Source: Gymnodinialimonas phycosphaerae
GTDB taxonomy: Bacteria; Pseudomonadota; Alphaproteobacteria; Rhodobacterales; Rhodobacteraceae
Length of the DNA stretch: 64,000 bases
Assembly: GCF_019195455.1 (NCBI RefSeq)
Contig: NZ_JAIMBW010000001.1
Span: 3,314,001 to 3,378,000 of the forward strand
Direction: 5' to 3'
The notes below the pieces were generated by a model. The model was given only the letters and a program-made list of their open reading frames with translations. It ran no database searches and was not told where the DNA came from. Below are positions 17,613 through 27,129 of this stretch, piece after piece (position 1 is the first letter of the stretch; every line of letters begins with the position of its first letter). A program made the translations under genes and the position numbers.

Positions 17613-18341
17613 ATGCGCTTTCCAACCCCCCTCGTCCCCGCCCATCTTCTGCGTCGCTACAAGCGCTTCCTTTCCGATGTGGTGCTGGATGACGGGCGCG
17701 AGGTCACCGCCCATTGCCCCAACCCCGGTGCCATGCTGGGCCTGAAGGACGACGGCGCCCGGGTCTGGCTGCTGCCCAATGATGACCCGAAGAAGAAGCT
17801 GAAATACGGCTGGCGGCTGGTAGAGCTTCCCGACGGCCACTTCGCGGGCATCGACGCGGGATTGCCGAATACATTGGTGAAAGAAGCCCTGGCCGAGGGG
17901 CGGATCGAGGCGCTGCGCGGCTATTCCAGCATCCGGCCCGAGCAGAAATACGGCGACGAAAACAGCCGCATCGATTTCCTGCTGTCGGATCCGGGTCGCC
18001 CCGATGCCTTCGTGGAGGTCAAGAATTGCCACCTGCGGCGCGACGACGACTGGGCCGAGTTCCCCGATTGCGTGACCGAGCGTGGCGCGAAGCACCTGCG
18101 GGAACTGACGAAAATCGCCCAATCCGGTAGCCGCGCCGTCATGCTGTATGTCGTGCAGCGCACCGATTGCACCCGCTTCCGCCTCGCCCCTGATCTTGAC
18201 CCGGCCTATGCGCGGGCGTTCGATGCCGCCCGCGACGCAGGGGTCGAGGTGCTGTGCCACGGCACCGACATCACCCCCGATGGGATCACGCTAACGGGCC
18301 CGCTGCCCGTTGACCCGAACCCGCAATCCCCCGCGCCCTGA
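17613..18341 (+). CDS. sfsA: DNA/RNA nuclease SfsA
   Basis: A 242-residue protein of the SfsA family: an N-terminal OB-like DNA-binding domain (PLVPAHLLRRYKRFLSDV, HCPNPGAMLG) and a C-terminal nuclease-like domain (SRIDFLLS, AFVEVKNCHL). SfsA was first linked to sugar fermentation in E. coli, and family members have been reported as nucleases. The ATG at 17613 matches the expected N-terminus. A longer in-frame start would add only non-conserved residues. It precedes map by 75 bases. Confidence 0.93.
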   Translation: MRFPTPLVPAHLLRRYKRFLSDVVLDDGREVTAHCPNPGAMLGLKDDGARVWLLPNDDPKKKLKYGWRLVELPDGHFAGIDAGLPNTLVKEALAEGRIEALRGYSSIRPEQKYGDENSRIDFLLSDPGRPDAFVEVKNCHLRRDDDWAEFPDCVTERGAKHLRELTKIAQSGSRAVMLYVVQRTDCTRFRLAPDLDPAYARAFDAARDAGVEVLCHGTDITPDGITLTGPLPVDPNPQSPAP

Positions 18342-18416
18342 CGTCACATCACCGTCACTGGAAATCTTCCCATCAAAGGCGTAAATTAGCCTCAACATCT
18401 GCCTCGGAGGTCCGTT

Positions 18417-19226
18417 TTGGACGATTTTACTGGCCGCCTGACAAAGGACGGCATCCGCATTCACCAAGCTGTCGACTTCGCGGGTATGCACCGGGCGGGG
18501 GCGCTGGCGGCCGACATTCTGGACCGCATTGCGCCTTTGGTCGTGCCAGGCGTGACCACGGGGGCGCTCGACGCGCAGATCGAGGCTTGGGTGCTGGAGG
18601 CCGGCGCGACCTCTGCCACCATTGGCTATCGCGGCTACAAGCATGCCAGTTGCATCAGCATCAACCATGTCGTTTGCCACGGCATCCCGTCCGACAAGAA
18701 GCTGAAGGACGGCGATATCGTCAATATCGACGTGACGGTCGTTGTGGACGGCTGGTTCGGCGATACATCTCGGATGTTCGTGGCAGGCAATTTGCCACGC
18801 AAGGCCGAGCGCCTGATCCAGGTGACCCATGATGCGCTGTTCAAGGGCATCGAAGTGGTGCAACCCGGCAAGACTTTCGGAGATATCGGCCACGCGATCC
18901 AGTCATTCGTGGAAAGCAAGCGCATGTCCGTTGTGCGTGACTTCTGCGGCCATGGGTTGGGGCAGGTTTTCCATTCCCCGCCCAATGTGCTGCACTATGG
19001 ACGCCCCGGCACCGGCCCGGTGCTGGAGGAAGGCATGTTCTTCACGATCGAACCGATGGTGAACCTCGGTCGTCCTGAAACCAAGGTCCTCTCCGACGAC
19101 TGGACTGCGGTGACCCGTGACAAGTCGCTGTCGGCGCAGTTCGAGCATTCGATCGGGGTGACAGCGGACGGGTTCGAGATCTTCACGCTGTCGCCAACGG
19201 GCCGTTTCCACCCGACCTACGGGTAA
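18417..19226 (+). CDS. map: Type I methionine aminopeptidase
   Basis: A 269-residue metalloenzyme that removes the initiator methionine from nascent proteins. Metal ligands are in NIDVTVVVDGWFGDTSRMF (two Asp), FCGHGLGQVFHSPP (His), TIEPMVNLG (Glu) and QFEHSIGVT (Glu). The N-terminus is conserved and the TTG start is preceded by GGAGG at good spacing, so a non-ATG start is accepted. Nothing resembling a second map gene is in the window. It is followed by a 193-base gap and then radC. Confidence 0.96.
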   Translation: MDDFTGRLTKDGIRIHQAVDFAGMHRAGALAADILDRIAPLVVPGVTTGALDAQIEAWVLEAGATSATIGYRGYKHASCISINHVVCHGIPSDKKLKDGDIVNIDVTVVVDGWFGDTSRMFVAGNLPRKAERLIQVTHDALFKGIEVVQPGKTFGDIGHAIQSFVESKRMSVVRDFCGHGLGQVFHSPPNVLHYGRPGTGPVLEEGMFFTIEPMVNLGRPETKVLSDDWTAVTRDKSLSAQFEHSIGVTADGFEIFTLSPTGRFHPTYG

Positions 19227-19380
19227 ACCGTATCCCGATCAGCCCGAAAGCATGATGGCCATCGCCTTTATCGATTTGGCGCGGGTGTAAGCCGTAGGTG
19301 GGGACACGCTGGCCCCGTCGATTACCAGGTGTGTGGTGTCGGAGTGGGAATATCTGGACCTTTCCGAGTAGGCGGCGCTG

Positions 19381-19395
19381 TCAACGTTTCGTTAA
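19381..19395 (+). promoter_or_regulatory. Possible CtrA-type site upstream of radC
   Basis: TCAA-N7-TTAA lies 25-39 bases before the radC start and differs by one base from the CtrA consensus TTAA-N7-TTAA. In several Rhodobacterales, CtrA controls competence-related genes, a group that can include radC. A single near-match is weak evidence. Confidence 0.3.
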
Positions 19396-19419
19396 CCGAT
19401 TTGCGGCAGGCTGCTGGCC

Positions 19420-20193
19420 ATGTCAGATCAACCCACCTTTTCATTTGATGAAGCCTCGCCCAAGTTTCTCCAGGCCATGCCTGTTGCGCCGCGAAAGGCC
19501 GCAGGCCCGTCCAAGGGGGCAGAGGCGCATCGCCTCAAACACCGCGACCGCCTGCGCGCGCGCTTTACCGAGGGTGGTGCCGATGCCGTGCCGGACTACG
19601 AGTTGCTGGAAATGATCCTTTATGGCGCGATCCTGCGCGGGGATACCAAGCCGCTGGCGAAACGGCTGATTGCGCACTTCGGGGACCTCAACCGCGTCCT
19701 CGCGGCCCCCAAAGCGCGCCTGAAAGAGGTGGACGGCGTTGGTGACAAAGTCATCTTTCAGCTCAAACTGATCGAGGCCACCGGCCACCGCATGGCCCGC
19801 GCCAAGGTGATGCAAAAACCCATTCTGTCGTCTTGGGATGCGCTGCTGGACTATTGCCAAACCGCCATGGCGCATCGTGATCTGGAACAGTTTCGCGTCC
19901 TTTACCTGGACCGCAAGAACGTCCTCGTTGCCGATGAGGCGCAAGCCGACGGCACCGTTGATCACGTCCCCGTCTACCCGCGTGAGGTTGTGAAACGCGC
20001 GCTTGAACTGAATGCCACCGCGCTCATCCTTGTCCACAACCACCCCTCTGGCGATCCCACACCGAGTGAGGCCGATGTACAAATGACCTTCGCCATTCGC
20101 GATGCAGCCGAGGTTTTCAACATCGCCATCCACGACCACCTCGTGATCGGCAAGGCCCGTGAACTCAGCTTCCGGGCAGAAGGTTACCTCTAA
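19420..20193 (+). CDS. radC: RadC-family JAB1/MPN-domain protein
   Basis: A 257-residue protein with an N-terminal helix-hairpin-helix region (ARLKEVDGVGDKVIFQL). The C-terminal JAB1/MPN metalloprotease-like domain has the zinc motif HNHPSGDPTPSEAD. RadC is widespread; its role in DNA repair is doubtful, and in some bacteria it is competence-induced. The ATG start follows a possible CtrA-type site. It converges on the PstS-OmpA gene, with a repeat element between them. Confidence 0.94.
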   Translation: MSDQPTFSFDEASPKFLQAMPVAPRKAAGPSKGAEAHRLKHRDRLRARFTEGGADAVPDYELLEMILYGAILRGDTKPLAKRLIAHFGDLNRVLAAPKARLKEVDGVGDKVIFQLKLIEATGHRMARAKVMQKPILSSWDALLDYCQTAMAHRDLEQFRVLYLDRKNVLVADEAQADGTVDHVPVYPREVVKRALELNATALILVHNHPSGDPTPSEADVQMTFAIRDAAEVFNIAIHDHLVIGKARELSFRAEGYL

Positions 20194-20204
20194 CCCCCTC
20201 TTTC

Positions 20205-20296
20205 CCTTTCATCTTGCGAGAAAAACTCTGGGGGGTCCGGGGGCTAGCCCCCCGGCTCGGCGCGCGGCGCCTTTGGCGCCGCGCGCAATCCCTCAA
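20205..20296 (+). repeat. Intergenic repeat element, copy A
   Basis: Starts with CCTTTCATCTTGC, then AGAAAAACTC, a hairpin-forming GGGGGTCCGGGGGCT / GCCCCC run and a second perfect 12-bp GC hairpin (GCGCGCGGCGCC TTT and its complement). It ends in AATCCCTCAA. Copy B at 38459-38544 has the same blocks in the opposite orientation. Copy A fills the gap between convergent radC and the PstS-OmpA gene and supplies the latter's stop codon. It could act as a bidirectional terminator. Confidence 0.85.
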
Positions 20297-21843
20297 TCCA
20301 CCCACACCTCGACGCGCCGGTTTACCGCGCGTCCCCAGTCGGTGTCGTCACAGGCCATCGGCATCGCTTCCCCGAACCCAACCGAGGTCATTTCGACCCG
20401 GTCCGCCCTGGCCACGCCCGCAGCCAGCACAGCGTCCAACACCACGCCCGCGCGGCGCAGGGATAGCCGCGCATTCATCGTGGAAGACCCGTCACTGTCC
20501 GAGAATCCGGCGAAAATCAGCTGCTGCCCGTCGAACGTGCCGCGTTCGATCGCGGCCGCCAGGCGGCTGACCGAGGTGCGGGACTGGATGTCCAACCCAG
20601 CCCCGCCGGGGTTGAACCGCAGGGTCGTGGACAACCGCTCGGCGCTGCCCAAGACTTCCACGACGTGCTGCAACTCGGCCAAATCCACGTCTTCCCCCGC
20701 CGCGCGGATCGCGTTGCTCAACCGCTCTCCCTGCAAGGCCAGCGGCGTGCTGGTCAGAAGTTGGTTCACGAAGCCTGCCTCGCCGACAATGCGCTCGGCC
20801 TCTTCCGTTTCCGTGAACGCAAGGAACTGACGCACCAACAGCGGCAACCGGCGGGGCGCAAGGTACATGTAGACGGGGGCGGTCAGGGGGTAATCCTCGG
20901 CCTTCACCGCTTCCAGGGTGGCGCTCAACGGGTAGCCGCAGGTCCCGACCAGCGGCAAGGCATGCGCCGCCCCCGCCCCGGACCGTGCGGTGATCCCCAC
21001 GGCATAGGCATCGCGAGCGACGGCCTGGGCCAGGCTTTCAGCGCCTTCATGGCGCGTGATCTGGGCGCTCAAACCCGCCTCGGACGGAAGCAATACCCGT
21101 GTCGCAAAGGCTTGTGACAGGCCGAAACCCGGCGCCAAGGCGTGGAGGGAAATCGGCGCATCGGGTCCACCCAGATCCTGCCAATTCGTCACATCACCCG
21201 AAAACAGACGCGCCAAATCCGGCAGCGACAGCGCGTCAATCGGGTTCTCGGGTGAGACGACAGGCACCAGCGCATCCAGCGCCAAAACGCGCACGCGGTC
21301 ATCCAGCGGCGGGTCATCGGGGCTTGCGGCCTCGGAGGCGACGATTTCAGCGACGGAGGGTTCGCGCAGGGCCAAGGCGATGTCGGCCTCTCCGTTCAAC
21401 AGTGCAAGGAATCCGTCGTCGGTGCTTCCCGGCGTGATCGCGAAGCGCGCCGCAGGCGATCCGTCGGCGCGGCGCAAGATGTAGACCGGGCCTTCCGGTC
21501 CGGTTTCAACGTCCAAGGCCATGCCTTGTGCCGACGCAAAGGCGGCCAGCAGATCCGGCAGCAGCCCCGCGGCTACGGTCGCGGCGCCGGCGATGCGGGT
21601 CTCGGCCACGAAGGTCGCCAGATCCGGGCACCCCGGCCCGGCACAGGACACACCCTCTGCCGAGACTGTCAGGGGGCCATAGACCGTATCCAATCGGTAA
21701 AACGCCCCATCATACGAGATCAGGTTGCCCTCCAGCTCGACCGTCCCGTCGAGTGAGCGCAATTCCACGTCCTGCGCGGCCGCAGCGCCCATGACGCATG
21801 AAAAAAGGGCGGCCCCAAGGACCGCCCCGATGTGTTTCGACAT
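20293..21843 (-). CDS. Phosphate-binding-like (PstS) domain fused to an OmpA domain, exported
   Basis: A 516-residue exported protein. It has a signal peptide (AVLGAALFSCVMGAAAAQ), a short unassigned region with a cysteine pair (CAGPGC), and a PBP-like domain (about 110-345) of the PstS type (LARLFSGDVTNWQDLGG). The C-terminal OmpA peptidoglycan-binding domain (about 395-516) has FAGFSDSDGSSTMNARLS and ends in NRRVEVWVD. A solute- or phosphate-sensing domain is thus anchored to the cell wall. No Pst permease genes are near. It is 24 bases downstream of the exported protein gene on the same strand, probably one operon. Confidence 0.88.
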   Translation of the reverse strand: MSKHIGAVLGAALFSCVMGAAAAQDVELRSLDGTVELEGNLISYDGAFYRLDTVYGPLTVSAEGVSCAGPGCPDLATFVAETRIAGAATVAAGLLPDLLAAFASAQGMALDVETGPEGPVYILRRADGSPAARFAITPGSTDDGFLALLNGEADIALALREPSVAEIVASEAASPDDPPLDDRVRVLALDALVPVVSPENPIDALSLPDLARLFSGDVTNWQDLGGPDAPISLHALAPGFGLSQAFATRVLLPSEAGLSAQITRHEGAESLAQAVARDAYAVGITARSGAGAAHALPLVGTCGYPLSATLEAVKAEDYPLTAPVYMYLAPRRLPLLVRQFLAFTETEEAERIVGEAGFVNQLLTSTPLALQGERLSNAIRAAGEDVDLAELQHVVEVLGSAERLSTTLRFNPGGAGLDIQSRTSVSRLAAAIERGTFDGQQLIFAGFSDSDGSSTMNARLSLRRAGVVLDAVLAAGVARADRVEMTSVGFGEAMPMACDDTDWGRAVNRRVEVWVD

Positions 21844-21867
21844 GGCGAAACCCCGACGACGTTGGCC

Positions 21868-22869
21868 TCAATTCGAGGCGAGTCTCAAGTCGTCCAGCAG
21901 GTTTTGCAAGACCAGAACGTCACCCACGGCGTCGCAAGACGGTACGGTGAACATCAAGTCGGTCACATCGACCGGCCCGCCGCCTTCCACCCGCAGCGTC
22001 CAGGCCAGCACCTCCTGGGTGCAATTGGTCTGCGTCACGGGCGCGTCGATGGACAGACGGACGCTGTCGCCCTCGCGCAGGGTGGCGCGGGGCAGGGTAT
22101 AGATCTGGGCGAAGCTTTCGCCGGTATCAAGCATGGTCAGGAACCCACCGCTGCCCTCAATCGCGGCCTCCGGCGTTGCCGGGGCCTCTTGCCAGACGTG
22201 GCCGTGGTCACCAAAGGCGGCGCCGAATTCCATCGCGTGCAATTCCAAGCCCATATCGCCCTGCCAATTGAGGCCGATGCGATCGAACTCATAAAGGTCG
22301 GGCGTACCGACCAGCACCGTTTCCTCTACGCCATCGGCGAAGGCGACAGAGAAGAAGGCAGGCGTTTCGAACGCCGGAATGTCGAGGGTCAGCAAACCAA
22401 CCGCGTCGGTTGCGGATGCGATCTGAAGGCCGGAATGGTTAATCGTGACCTCGGCGCCAACGCGACACGGGGCCATCACATCCAGCGCCACCATGGCGGC
22501 GGGCATTGCCGTTGCGGTGACGGTGATGTCACAGGGCAATCCAAGAGGGCTCAACTCGGTCGTTTCGGTCATTGGCGCCGTCGGAGCAGAGGCAGGACCA
22601 TCGAAAGCAGCCGGAACAACCGTTGCTTGCGTGGCCAAAGACTGCTCGGCCAAGGGCACGATGATGTTGTTTTCCTCAACAATCGGCAACATCAGCGTCA
22701 TCGACCCCGTGGGGCGGGACGACGAAGCCAGGGTCTGTTCTTGTGTCAACTCGGTGCCGGTCTGCGCCGACGCGATGCTGGGAATCCAGCCCGACTGCAT
22801 GGCGAACAAAGCGCCGCCAACGATCAATGTGCTGCCTGCGGCTGCACGGATGACGAGAGAATTTAGCAT
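21868..22869 (-). CDS. Conserved exported protein of unknown function
   Basis: A 333-residue protein with an N-terminal hydrophobic segment (LVIRAAAGSTLIVGGALFA), a low-complexity linker and a beta-rich C-terminal part. Cysteines are at PCDITV, APCRVG, TNCTQE and PSCDAVGD and may form disulfides. I do not recognise a named family. A conserved partner of the PstS-OmpA protein is likely from the 24-base spacing and shared direction. The ATG start is followed directly by the membrane or signal segment. Location is probably periplasmic, anchored or released. Confidence 0.7.
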   Translation of the reverse strand: MLNSLVIRAAAGSTLIVGGALFAMQSGWIPSIASAQTGTELTQEQTLASSSRPTGSMTLMLPIVEENNIIVPLAEQSLATQATVVPAAFDGPASAPTAPMTETTELSPLGLPCDITVTATAMPAAMVALDVMAPCRVGAEVTINHSGLQIASATDAVGLLTLDIPAFETPAFFSVAFADGVEETVLVGTPDLYEFDRIGLNWQGDMGLELHAMEFGAAFGDHGHVWQEAPATPEAAIEGSGGFLTMLDTGESFAQIYTLPRATLREGDSVRLSIDAPVTQTNCTQEVLAWTLRVEGGGPVDVTDLMFTVPSCDAVGDVLVLQNLLDDLRLASN

Positions 22870-22975
22870 AGCACGATCACTCCACCTCGATGGTTTGGAG
22901 GTGGGTATCGTTCATGAGTTAGGCGTGATTGTGCCGCAAATGGAAGGAATCCGGGGCGATTTCCCTCCACTGTTC

Positions 22976-24037
22976 TCAGTTTTGCCGCAAAGGCGCCGGT
23001 TTCGTCTCGGGGGCGCCGCCAGCCGCCGTGCCTGCGTTAAGTCGATCGAGGAAAGCGTTACACTTGTCCATGTTTTCCCTGTTGATCGAGAGCCTGTCGA
23101 TGGGAAGTTCATACTCTTTATATGGAACAAAGCGGTCCAGACGCTGATGCATGAACAAATTCCAGGATGATACTCCAAGCCAGCGGGTGATCCTTTTAAA
23201 GGCGCGCTTTGGGAACTGAAGGATCTGATCCCTGCGCGACAGGTTCTTGTATTGAAGCGGGAGGGGGGCGTCACTCCAATCGCCAAAGCCTGTGAGTAGT
23301 TTCTCATACCGCAAGTCGCTGCTGCCGAAGGTCTTTAGCCCCAGCGCGTTCGAGAACTTCTCCCGCCAGAACGTCAGTTTCATTGCACCGCTGGAGTAGC
23401 TCCTGTTTTTCCTTGGTGCGCGCTCAAGCGCTACTGCCAGCTTTCGTTTCTCGGCATCGTCCAGATCTATAATGCCGTCCAGGAAGTCAAACTTTCCGAT
23501 ATTCTTCATATCTACGCAAACAACGCGTGCGAAGCGGCTAGTGTAGAAGCCTACCAGGTCATCATAGTTCAAATAGTCGGTGCAATAATAATCAAGCTTG
23601 AACTCAGACCGAAGTCTTTTGCAGTCGTGATAGGTTTTCTTATCAACAAAAAAGTATTCAGGTCGAACGACATTTCCCCCCTGAACATACTGTTGATACA
23701 CAGACCTGATAAAGGAATAGGATTCTCTGAACGTGATCAGAATGATTGTATCACGCCCAAAGGTGCGCAGATTTTCTTCCGCTGCAACCTCCCAGATCGC
23801 GGGATCCCAACCGGCAAGCGCTTCGTTGGAGATAAAATTGTTCCCCCGAGCAAGCAATTCTCGCTGAGCTTGCTGCTCTGCATCGCTAAGGTCTATCAGC
23901 GTCCGTTTCAAAGAAAGATTCTTCAATACTGGGTTGTTGTATTCAAACCCTTTAAGTTTGCACAGCAATGGAAATACGATCAATTGTAACGTTGTCGTCG
24001 CTGTTTTTCCCAATCCGATATGAACGATATTAGGCAA
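22976..24037 (-). CDS. Sulfotransferase-like protein, AT-rich and probably acquired
   Basis: A 353-residue protein starting with HIGLGKTATTTLQ, which matches the 5'-phosphosulfate-binding loop pattern of PAPS-dependent sulfotransferases (normally GxxKxGTT-like). A middle segment (ILITFRESYSFIRSVYQQYV) resembles the second PAPS motif (R...S.Y). Such proteins often modify surface polysaccharides or capsule. Base composition is unusual: two sampled 60-base stretches are 38% and 42% GC in a chromosome of about 62%. No polysaccharide cluster adjoins it. The C-terminal tail is Ala/Pro rich. Substrate unknown. Confidence 0.65.
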   Translation of the reverse strand: MPNIVHIGLGKTATTTLQLIVFPLLCKLKGFEYNNPVLKNLSLKRTLIDLSDAEQQAQRELLARGNNFISNEALAGWDPAIWEVAAEENLRTFGRDTIILITFRESYSFIRSVYQQYVQGGNVVRPEYFFVDKKTYHDCKRLRSEFKLDYYCTDYLNYDDLVGFYTSRFARVVCVDMKNIGKFDFLDGIIDLDDAEKRKLAVALERAPRKNRSYSSGAMKLTFWREKFSNALGLKTFGSSDLRYEKLLTGFGDWSDAPLPLQYKNLSRRDQILQFPKRAFKRITRWLGVSSWNLFMHQRLDRFVPYKEYELPIDRLSINRENMDKCNAFLDRLNAGTAAGGAPETKPAPLRQN

Positions 24038-24194
24038 CAGATGCTCATTCCTTGATTGATAAATTGCATCTCGCGCCGAAAATAGTCGCAGGGTGCAATT
24101 CTGGTCATTCCGTATGTGAAGCTGTCACATTGGGAAATGCGATTGTCCTGCCGCGTTCTGCGGACCAAGCGCATCCAGCCAAGGTCCTTGCCTG

Positions 24195-26891
24195 TTAGGC
24201 AAGCCGACCGTGGCAGTGCTTGAACTTCTTGCCAGACCCGCAGGGGCAGTCGTCATTGCGGCCCGGGTTGCCCCAGGTGCTGGGATCGTCTTCGACAAAC
24301 CCCGGCTTGGCGTTCACGAAGGCGGCGGCCTCCGCATCACCTGCCGTCGTGGCACCCGCTGCGGCCTGCTGTTGGCGTAGCTGGGCCATCAGCTGTTCCT
24401 GTTGTTCAGGCGTGAGGGGTTGGATGCGGGCGAGCTTTTCGGTCACATCGGCGCGCAAACCGTCAAGCATCGACCCGAACAGTTGGAAGCCCTCGGTCTT
24501 GTACTCGTTGAGCGGGTCCCGCTGGGCATAGCCTCGGAAGCCGACGACCGATCGCAGATGCTCCAGCGTCAGCAGATGCTCTTGCCACTTCTGGTCGATG
24601 GTTTGCAGCAACACCTGCTTTTCGATGCTGCGCATCTGCTCGGGTCCGAACTTCGCGGCCTTGGAGGCCATGTATTCGTCTGCCGCACGCTCCAGCCGTT
24701 CCACCGCGACCTCTTGGTCAACGCCGTCTTCATCGGCCCAGGTCTCGATCGGCAGATCGACCCCCAGCATCTTCTGCGCAGATTCCTTCAGGCCGAGGAC
24801 GTCCCACTGATCGGCGTAGGACTTGGGGGGCATGTAGGTGTCGACCATATCTTCGATCACCTGATCGCGCATGTCTTTTGCAACCTCGGCGATGTCCTCG
24901 GCACCCATGATGTCACGGCGCTGGCCAAAGACGACCTTCCGCTGATCGTTCATCACATCGTCGAATTTCAGCAATTGCTTGCGGATGTCGAAGTTGCGCC
25001 CCTCGACCTTCGCCTGCGCGCGTTCCAGCGACTTGTTCACCCAAGGGTGCACGATCGCCTCGCCTTCCTTCATGCCAAGCGTGTTGAGCATCTTGTCCAA
25101 CCGCTCCGACCCGAAGATACGCATCAGGTCGTCTTCAAGGCTCAGAAAGAACGACGACTTGCCGGGGTCACCCTGACGGCCGGAACGGCCGCGCAATTGG
25201 TTGTCGATCCGGCGGCTCTCGTGCCGCTCGGTGGCCAGAACATAAAGCCCGCCCGCGTCTTTCACGGCCTGCTCGGCGGTGGCGTGCTCAACCTCCATGC
25301 GGTTGCGGATTTCCTCGGGATCGGCGTCGGGATCGGCGGCAATGGCTTCCATGATCTGGAATTCCAGGTTGCCGCCCAGTTTGATGTCGGTGCCGCGTCC
25401 GGCCATGTTGGTGGCGATTGTGATTGCCCCCAACTTGCCCGCATCGGCCACGATCTGCGCTTCCTGTTCGTGCTGGCGCGCGTTGAGGATGTTGTGCGGC
25501 AGGCCCGCCCTGGTCAGCAGCTGCCCCAGCATCTCGGATTTCTCAATCGATGTGGTGCCGACAAGAACAGGCTGGCCTTTGGCGTGGGCTTCCTTGATCG
25601 TCTCGACGATGGCGGCGTATTTTTCGGCACCCGTGCGGTAGACGGCGTCATCGTCGTCGATCCGCGCGATTTCGCGGTTGGTCGGGATCTCGACCACGCC
25701 CAAACCGTAGATATCGGCGAATTCCTCGGCCTCGGTCGTCGCCGTGCCGGTCATGCCGCTGAGCGTGCCGTAAAGGCGGAAGTAGTTCTGGAACGTCACC
25801 GAGGCGAGGGTCACGTTCTCGGGCTGGATCTTGCAGCCCTCCTTCGCCTCGATCGCCTGGTGCAAACCCTCGGACATGCGGCGGCCGGGCATCATGCGGC
25901 CGGTGAATTCGTCGACCAGCACGACCTCACCATCGCGGACGATGTATTCCTTGTCCTTGGTGAAAACCTTGTGGGCCCGCAGCGCGTTGGTGACGTGGTG
26001 GACGATGGTCGTCGATTCGGGATCATAAAGCGACTGGCCCTCGGGCAGGATACCCTCTGCGTGCAGGATCTCTTCGAGGAAGTCGTTGCCTTCGTCGGTG
26101 AAGGTCGCCTGCCGGGTCTTTTCGTCCAGCGTATAGTGATCGTCCTGCACAAGCGGGATGATCTTGTCGATGGAAAGATACAGATCACTGCGGTCCTGCG
26201 TCGGGCCCGAGATGATCAGCGGTGTCCGCGCCTCGTCGATAAGGATCGAGTCCACCTCGTCCACAATCGCGAAATTGTGACCGCGCTGGGCCATCTCCGC
26301 GATCGATCCGCGCATGTTGTCGCGCAGGTAGTCGAAGCCCAATTCGTTGTTGGTGGCATAGGTGACATCGCAGGCGTAGGCCTGCCGCTTCTCGGCATCG
26401 GGCTGACGCGGGTAGACGACACCCGTGGTCATGCCCAGCGCGGTGAACACCTTGCCCATCCACTCGCTGTCGCGCTTGGCGAGGTAGTCGTTGACGGTGA
26501 CGACGTGGACACCTTCGCCCGTCAGCGCATTGAGGTAGGCGGGGAAGGTCGCGACAAGCGTCTTGCCTTCACCGGTCTTCATCTCGGCGATATTGCCGCG
26601 ATGCAGGAACAAACCGCCAATCAACTGAACGTCGAAGGCGCGCAGGCCAAGGGCGCGCTTGGCGGCTTCGCGACAGTTGGCAAAGGCTTCCGGCAGCAGG
26701 TCATCCAGGCTTTCGCCGTTCAGGGCTCGGTTGCGCAGCTGGCCCGTCTTGGCAACGATGCCTGCGTCGTCCAGTGCCTCGAACTCGGGCTCAAAGGCGT
26801 TGATCTTGTCGATGATCGGACGGACGCTTTTCACCAGTCGGTCGTTTGGCGATCCAAACACCTTCTTCGCAATCGATCCCAGTCCGAGCAT
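24195..26891 (-). CDS. secA: Preprotein translocase ATPase SecA
   Basis: A full-length SecA of 898 residues, the motor that drives proteins through SecYEG. Walker A is MKTGEGKT (about residue 107), the DEAD-like box is [16 protein letters not shown], and helicase motifs include [14 protein letters not shown] and [11 protein letters not shown]. The C-terminal zinc-binding tail ([14 protein letters not shown]) that binds SecB is intact. The ATG at 26891 has GAGG upstream and is preferred over a TTG six bases earlier. It is divergent from the parvulin gene across a 230-base gap. Confidence 0.99.
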   Translation of the reverse strand: MLGLGSIAKKVFGSPNDRLVKSVRPIIDKINAFEPEFEALDDAGIVAKTGQLRNRALNGESLDDLLPEAFANCREAAKRALGLRAFDVQLIGGLFLHRGNIAEMKTGEGKTLVATFPAYLNALTGEGVHVVTVNDYLAKRDSEWMGKVFTALGMTTGVVYPRQPDAEKRQAYACDVTYATNNELGFDYLRDNMRGSIAEMAQRGHNFAIVDEVDSILIDEARTPLIISGPTQDRSDLYLSIDKIIPLVQDDHYTLDEKTRQATFTDEGNDFLEEILHAEGILPEGQSLYDPESTTIVHHVTNALRAHKVFTKDKEYIVRDGEVVLVDEFTGRMMPGRRMSEGLHQAIEAKEGCKIQPENVTLASVTFQNYFRLYGTLSGMTGTATTEAEEFADIYGLGVVEIPTNREIARIDDDDAVYRTGAEKYAAIVETIKEAHAKGQPVLVGTTSIEKSEMLGQLLTRAGLPHNILNARQHEQEAQIVADAGKLGAITIATNMAGRGTDIKLGGNLEFQIMEAIAADPDADPEEIRNRMEVEHATAEQAVKDAGGLYVLATERHESRRIDNQLRGRSGRQGDPGKSSFFLSLEDDLMRIFGSERLDKMLNTLGMKEGEAIVHPWVNKSLERAQAKVEGRNFDIRKQLLKFDDVMNDQRKVVFGQRRDIMGAEDIAEVAKDMRDQVIEDMVDTYMPPKSYADQWDVLGLKESAQKMLGVDLPIETWADEDGVDQEVAVERLERAADEYMASKAAKFGPEQMRSIEKQVLLQTIDQKWQEHLLTLEHLRSVVGFRGYAQRDPLNEYKTEGFQLFGSMLDGLRADVTEKLARIQPLTPEQQEQLMAQLRQQQAAAGATTAGDAEAAAFVNAKPGFVEDDPSTWGNPGRNDDCPCGSGKKFKHCHGRLA

Positions 26892-27129
26892 AGTCAATAA
26901 CCTCTATCACGGCCTCTGAGGCGGGCCGTTGCCATCTGAACAATTCGTGTGGGTCCTCGGGTTGTTCGCCCTCGCGCGGCAGACTAACTATTGCGCCAAC
27001 GGTCGATACCCGGGGTCTTGTAACCCGTAAGCGAGATAAGGGGCGGCCTGATGATAGTCAACGTAAGGCGATCCTGCCTGTAGGGCCTACCTTCAGGAAG
27101 TTTCGCGCCACACAAAGGAATTTCACCCG

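Noticed and set aside
20205..20296. Repeat copy A as the end of an insertion sequence
   Set aside because: No transposase, no target duplication and the partner copy is 18 kb away without an element between; better explained as a small intergenic repeat.
24402..26900. An 832-residue open frame on the plus strand across secA
   Set aside because: It is the antisense of a full-length SecA with all motifs intact. Its protein has no recognisable domains and a composition typical of GC-rich antisense frames.
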